Assembly (NCBI GenBank): GCA_963664365.1
Contig: OY761144.1
Coordinates: 62,001 to 126,000 of the forward strand
From: VXRN01 sp963664365
GTDB taxonomy: Bacteria > Chloroflexota > Dehalococcoidia > Lucifugimonadales > UBA1123
Length of the DNA: 64,000 nucleotides
Direction of reading: 5' to 3'
The notes under the pieces were generated by a model, which was not told the DNA's origin, ran no database searches, and saw only the letters and a list, made by a program, of their open reading frames with translations. A program made the position numbers and the translations under genes. The stretch's first letter is position 1, and every line of letters begins with the position of its first letter. This document shows positions 61,268 to 64,000 of the stretch, piece by piece.

Positions 61268-63178
61268 ATGGCGCGAAGACTTCGGAATGTATGGCTTATA
61301 GCAGTGGGTCTCATGACTGTCTCTGCGGCTCTAATCGCGTGCAGCAGCGCGGAAGTGGCAGACCCGACCACACCCCAGCAGCCCGCTCCCGCGGCCCCGG
61401 CCGAGGCGCCCCAGATGGGCGAGGTGGCGAAGGCTGCGGAGCCCGAAGAGCCCGCCGCTCCCGCTCCCGCGGCTCCGGCCGTTCCGGGCACCTCGCCAGG
61501 TGAGGCCCAGATGGAGGCCCGAGCGCAGTCGGCCCTGGCGACCAAGAGGGTTGTCCCTGAGGACGCCATGGGGCCGCAATATGGCGGAACCTACGTGTCC
61601 TCGGCCAGCATCGAGCCGAGAAGCTGGGACCCCTTCGACAGCGGCAATTTCTGGCATAGCCACCATTACGAAGAGCTTGGTGTGGGCGACTGGACTGTCG
61701 ATCGCAACGTGTTCGACCACACCGGCTTCTACGTGCCGGCCGAGCTTCAGAGAGGTCTGGTGGCTGAGAGCTGGGAGGCTCCAGACGATGAGACGCTGGT
61801 TTTCAAGATCAACCAGGGTATCCACTTTCACGATAAGTTCCCGTTCAACGGGCGCGAGTTCACGGCGGAAGACGCCGCCTACTCCTGGCACCGCATGACA
61901 GGGCTGGGCAGCGGATTCACCGAGCCAAGCCCAAGCATGAGATCAACCTGGGCGCCGCTGAAGTCCGTAGAAGCCCAGGACAGGTACACAGTTGTGTTCA
62001 AGTACGAGCCCACAATCTCGATGCTTCCCGCGTTGCTCACCGAGGGCGTCGGCGACGCCCTCTACGGACGCGACGGTGTGGATGAGTTCGGTGACCTCAC
62101 CATTCCTGAGAACAACATTGGTACAGGCCCCTTCATGGTGAGAGAGGGAATCGAGGGCGAGTCGATCACCTGGGACAAGAATCCCAACTACTGGGGTAGG
62201 TCGCAGTCAGATCCGGAGAATCAGCTCCCCTACGTGGACGTGTTCAGGCAGCTAGTGATCAAGGAGTTCGCGACGCAGAAGGCTGCGTTCAGAACCGCGC
62301 AGATCGATGAGATCGGTGGATTCACCGACCGCCCGACCGTCACGCCCAGAGAAGCCGAGACTATTCTTCAGGGCTGCCCGGACTGCGGATTCCACGTACG
62401 TCTGCCGGAGGGCTGGTCTATCGGCATGAACATGGACAACCCGGACAAGCCCTGGATGGACCTCAACGTCCGCAAGGCGCTGCAGATGGCCATACCAATG
62501 GATGAGATCGCCAACGTGTACTACCGCGGCTTCTCCGACCCGACCCCCTATCCGGGCTTCGGCTCGCTGGTCCAGGGATTCTACACACCCTTCGAAGACC
62601 AGCCTGAGGATGTCAGAATGACATTCGAGTACAACCCCGAGGGTGCCAGGGATCTGCTGGCGGCGGCCGGGTACCCGAACGGATTCGACGTCAACCTGTG
62701 GGTGTCGTCATCGCAGGACCCCGACCTTGCGCAGCTAGTCAAGGGATACCTTGGAGAAATTGGCGTCAACATGGAGATCGAAGAGCAGGAAATGGGCGTC
62801 ATGTGGGGACGCATGATGGCCAAGGAGCTGGACGACTGGGTCTGGGACTGGGCATGCTCCCAGGGCGACCCGATGGTCAGGGCAGCGACCTACTACGATC
62901 CTAGGTCTCCAAGAATGTACAAGAAGTGGGACGACCCCAAGATCATCGAGCTTATAGACGCGGCCGGGGCCACACTCGACTACTCCGAGTACCAGGACAT
63001 CCTGAGGGAGCTGAACGACTATATCGTCGCGCAGTTCCTGCGGGTGACCTTCCCCTGCTTCGCCAGCGTTCCTGTATGGCAGCCGTGGGTCCGAGACTTC
63101 AACGGCGAGTATCACCTCGGCGTCTTCAACATCGGCCCGATCTACGCTCATACGTGGATAGACGAGAGCGCCCGATAG
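61268..63178 (+). CDS. ABC transporter substrate-binding lipoprotein, peptide/nickel type, paralogue
   Basis: The 636-residue protein has a lipoprotein signal (SAALIAC, Cys25) and Pro/Ala linker as in 59027-60967. Its SBP_bac_5 domain has ESWEAPDDETLVFKINQGIHFH and FMVREGIEGESITWDKNPNY, then LNVRKALQMAIPMDEIANV. Identity to its neighbour is high throughout. It is followed at once by a hairpin and the permease gene, so this copy, not the first, is directly linked to the transporter. Confidence 0.95.
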   Translation: MARRLRNVWLIAVGLMTVSAALIACSSAEVADPTTPQQPAPAAPAEAPQMGEVAKAAEPEEPAAPAPAAPAVPGTSPGEAQMEARAQSALATKRVVPEDAMGPQYGGTYVSSASIEPRSWDPFDSGNFWHSHHYEELGVGDWTVDRNVFDHTGFYVPAELQRGLVAESWEAPDDETLVFKINQGIHFHDKFPFNGREFTAEDAAYSWHRMTGLGSGFTEPSPSMRSTWAPLKSVEAQDRYTVVFKYEPTISMLPALLTEGVGDALYGRDGVDEFGDLTIPENNIGTGPFMVREGIEGESITWDKNPNYWGRSQSDPENQLPYVDVFRQLVIKEFATQKAAFRTAQIDEIGGFTDRPTVTPREAETILQGCPDCGFHVRLPEGWSIGMNMDNPDKPWMDLNVRKALQMAIPMDEIANVYYRGFSDPTPYPGFGSLVQGFYTPFEDQPEDVRMTFEYNPEGARDLLAAAGYPNGFDVNLWVSSSQDPDLAQLVKGYLGEIGVNMEIEEQEMGVMWGRMMAKELDDWVWDWACSQGDPMVRAATYYDPRSPRMYKKWDDPKIIELIDAAGATLDYSEYQDILRELNDYIVAQFLRVTFPCFASVPVWQPWVRDFNGEYHLGVFNIGPIYAHTWIDESAR

Positions 63179-63263
63179 CAACTCCGAGCCGGCTTAATCT
63201 GGTAGGGGCGGGATTGAGACCCGCTCCCTCCTGAAGGGTGATGGAGGAAGAACTAAGCCAAGT

Positions 63264-63293
63264 GCGGGTCCGAGGTAGCTGCCTCGGACCCGC
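63264..63293 (+). terminator. Intercistronic hairpin between binding protein and permease genes
   Basis: Perfect 12-base arms, GCGGGTCCGAGG (63264-63275) and its complement (63282-63293), enclose six bases. No T-run follows. Such hairpins protect the mRNA of the abundant binding protein and lower permease output. It ends 13 bases before the permease start. Confidence 0.7.
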
Positions 63294-63306
63294 GCATCAC
63301 ACTTAA

Positions 63307-64000
63307 ATGACCAAGTACATCATCAGACGACTGCTCCTGGCCTTTCCAACGCTGATCATAATCACGATCGTCGTCTTCATGACTGTGCGCCTGATTCCTG
63401 GCGACATCATCGACCTGATGCTCGCCGAGCTGCAGACCGGCGACATCAGCCGCGAGGACATCGCGGCATACCTGGGGATCGACGACCCGATATACATCCA
63501 GTACTTCGAGTGGATCGGCGGCATAATCCTTCGCGGGGACCTCGGTACGGCCCTCCACGGCTTTGATCCCGTTCGGGACCGGCTCATTGACCGGCTTCCA
63601 GTCAGCCTGGAGCTCGGCGCCATAGCTTTGGTGGTTTCCATAGTCTTGGCCGTGCCCATCGGTATCTACTCGGCCATTCGGCAGGACACCTGGGGCGACT
63701 ACATCGGACGGACCTTCGCGATCGTTTTTATATCCGTACCCAGCTTTTGGTTCGCGACTGTCGTCGTCCTATACCCGGCGATCTGGTGGGGCTGGGCCCC
63801 CAGGATCGAGTACATCCCGTTGGCCGAAGACCCAATGGGAAACCTGATTCAGTTCTTGGTGCCTGGCACTATTCTGGGCCTGCTCATGTGCGGCACGACG
63901 ATGCGAATGACCCGCACCATGATGCTCGAAGTGCTCCGCCAGGACTACATCAGGACCGCTTGGTCCAAGGGCCTGAGGGAGCGCGTCGTGGTCTCCAGGC
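63307..64000 (+). CDS. ABC transporter permease (DppB/OppB type), 3' end outside window
   Basis: About 231 codons are visible from ATG 63307. The start MTKYIIRRLLLAFPTLIIIT and VVFMTVRLIPGD are typical of the first peptide-transport permease. Several hydrophobic segments follow, and EVLRQDYIRTAWSKGL near the edge is the EAA loop that contacts the ATPase. The partner permease and ATPases must lie beyond the window. Confidence 0.95.
   Translation, partial: MTKYIIRRLLLAFPTLIIITIVVFMTVRLIPGDIIDLMLAELQTGDISREDIAAYLGIDDPIYIQYFEWIGGIILRGDLGTALHGFDPVRDRLIDRLPVSLELGAIALVVSIVLAVPIGIYSAIRQDTWGDYIGRTFAIVFISVPSFWFATVVVLYPAIWWGWAPRIEYIPLAEDPMGNLIQFLVPGTILGLLMCGTTMRMTRTMMLEVLRQDYIRTAWSKGLRERVVVSR

Overview
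The window is high-GC bacterial DNA, densely packed in short operons. I infer a member of the Chloroflexota, most likely a Dehalococcoidia/SAR202-type bacterium. The reasons are many small lipoproteins with Thr/Pro- or Ala/Pro-rich linkers, a CxxxY-type CcmE in a ccmC-ccmD-ccmE cluster, several MFS exporters, an LprG/P55-like pair, and dispersed palindromes of the CCCTCTCCCT/AGGGAGAGGG type. This is inference; no rRNA or tRNA gene is present to settle it. The window starts inside a MaoC-type dehydratase gene and ends inside a peptide-ABC permease gene.

Layout. 0-8 kb: partial MaoC dehydratase, an SMC/OLD-like ATPase, a small zinc-ribbon protein, an orphan promoter-terminator unit, two small membrane proteins, a TolB-like propeller lipoprotein, then an LppX/LprG-type lipoprotein overlapping an MFS exporter. 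8-20 kb is a defence island. A single-chain restriction-modification gene sits between two perfect 72-bp direct repeats, one of which is the duplicated start of the FAD oxidoreductase gene that follows. Next come a VapBC pair, an McrBC operon with another toxin-antitoxin pair lodged between mcrB and mcrC, the wreck of a second mcrB-TA-mcrC unit in which only the TA pair survives, and an unknown protein coupled to an HTH/ImmA-IrrE metallopeptidase.

20-31 kb: a membrane protein, then a leftward operon (MBL hydrolase, CPBP protease, trpA, aroH, cupin), secreted and membrane-anchored proteins including a von Willebrand-like one, a cyclophilin lipoprotein and a large lipoprotein. 31-38 kb: an unknown protein, a tandem array of four palindromic repeats, a broken FRG-domain gene, an ABC-F ATPase, RNase PH, an MFS exporter, and two copies of a two-gene module (small DUF5678-like protein plus retropepsin-like protease). 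38-51 kb is mostly housekeeping: a divergent transketolase-like enzyme, a cyclophilin-tailed lipoprotein, ccmE/D/C, a nitroreductase, an orphan MazE, hemL, an MFS transporter, comEA-like and mscS-like genes.

51-58 kb is a second defence-rich stretch: MntA/HepT, a fused membrane/spermidine-synthase-like protein, a HIT protein, a Fic protein, a three-gene TIR-like / membrane protein / TIR-like operon (the last gene frameshifted), and another VapBC pair. 58-64 kb: panC, then two paralogous peptide/nickel-type substrate-binding lipoproteins with near-identical promoter elements, and the start of the permease.

The best candidates for something undescribed are the TIR-like/3-TM/TIR-like operon (55.3-56.7 kb), the McrBC unit with a nested TA pair and its decayed twin (13.6-18.2 kb), the insertion that rebuilt its target gene's start (8.1-11.8 kb), and the duplicated small-protein/retropepsin module (35.1-35.7 and 37.9-38.5 kb).
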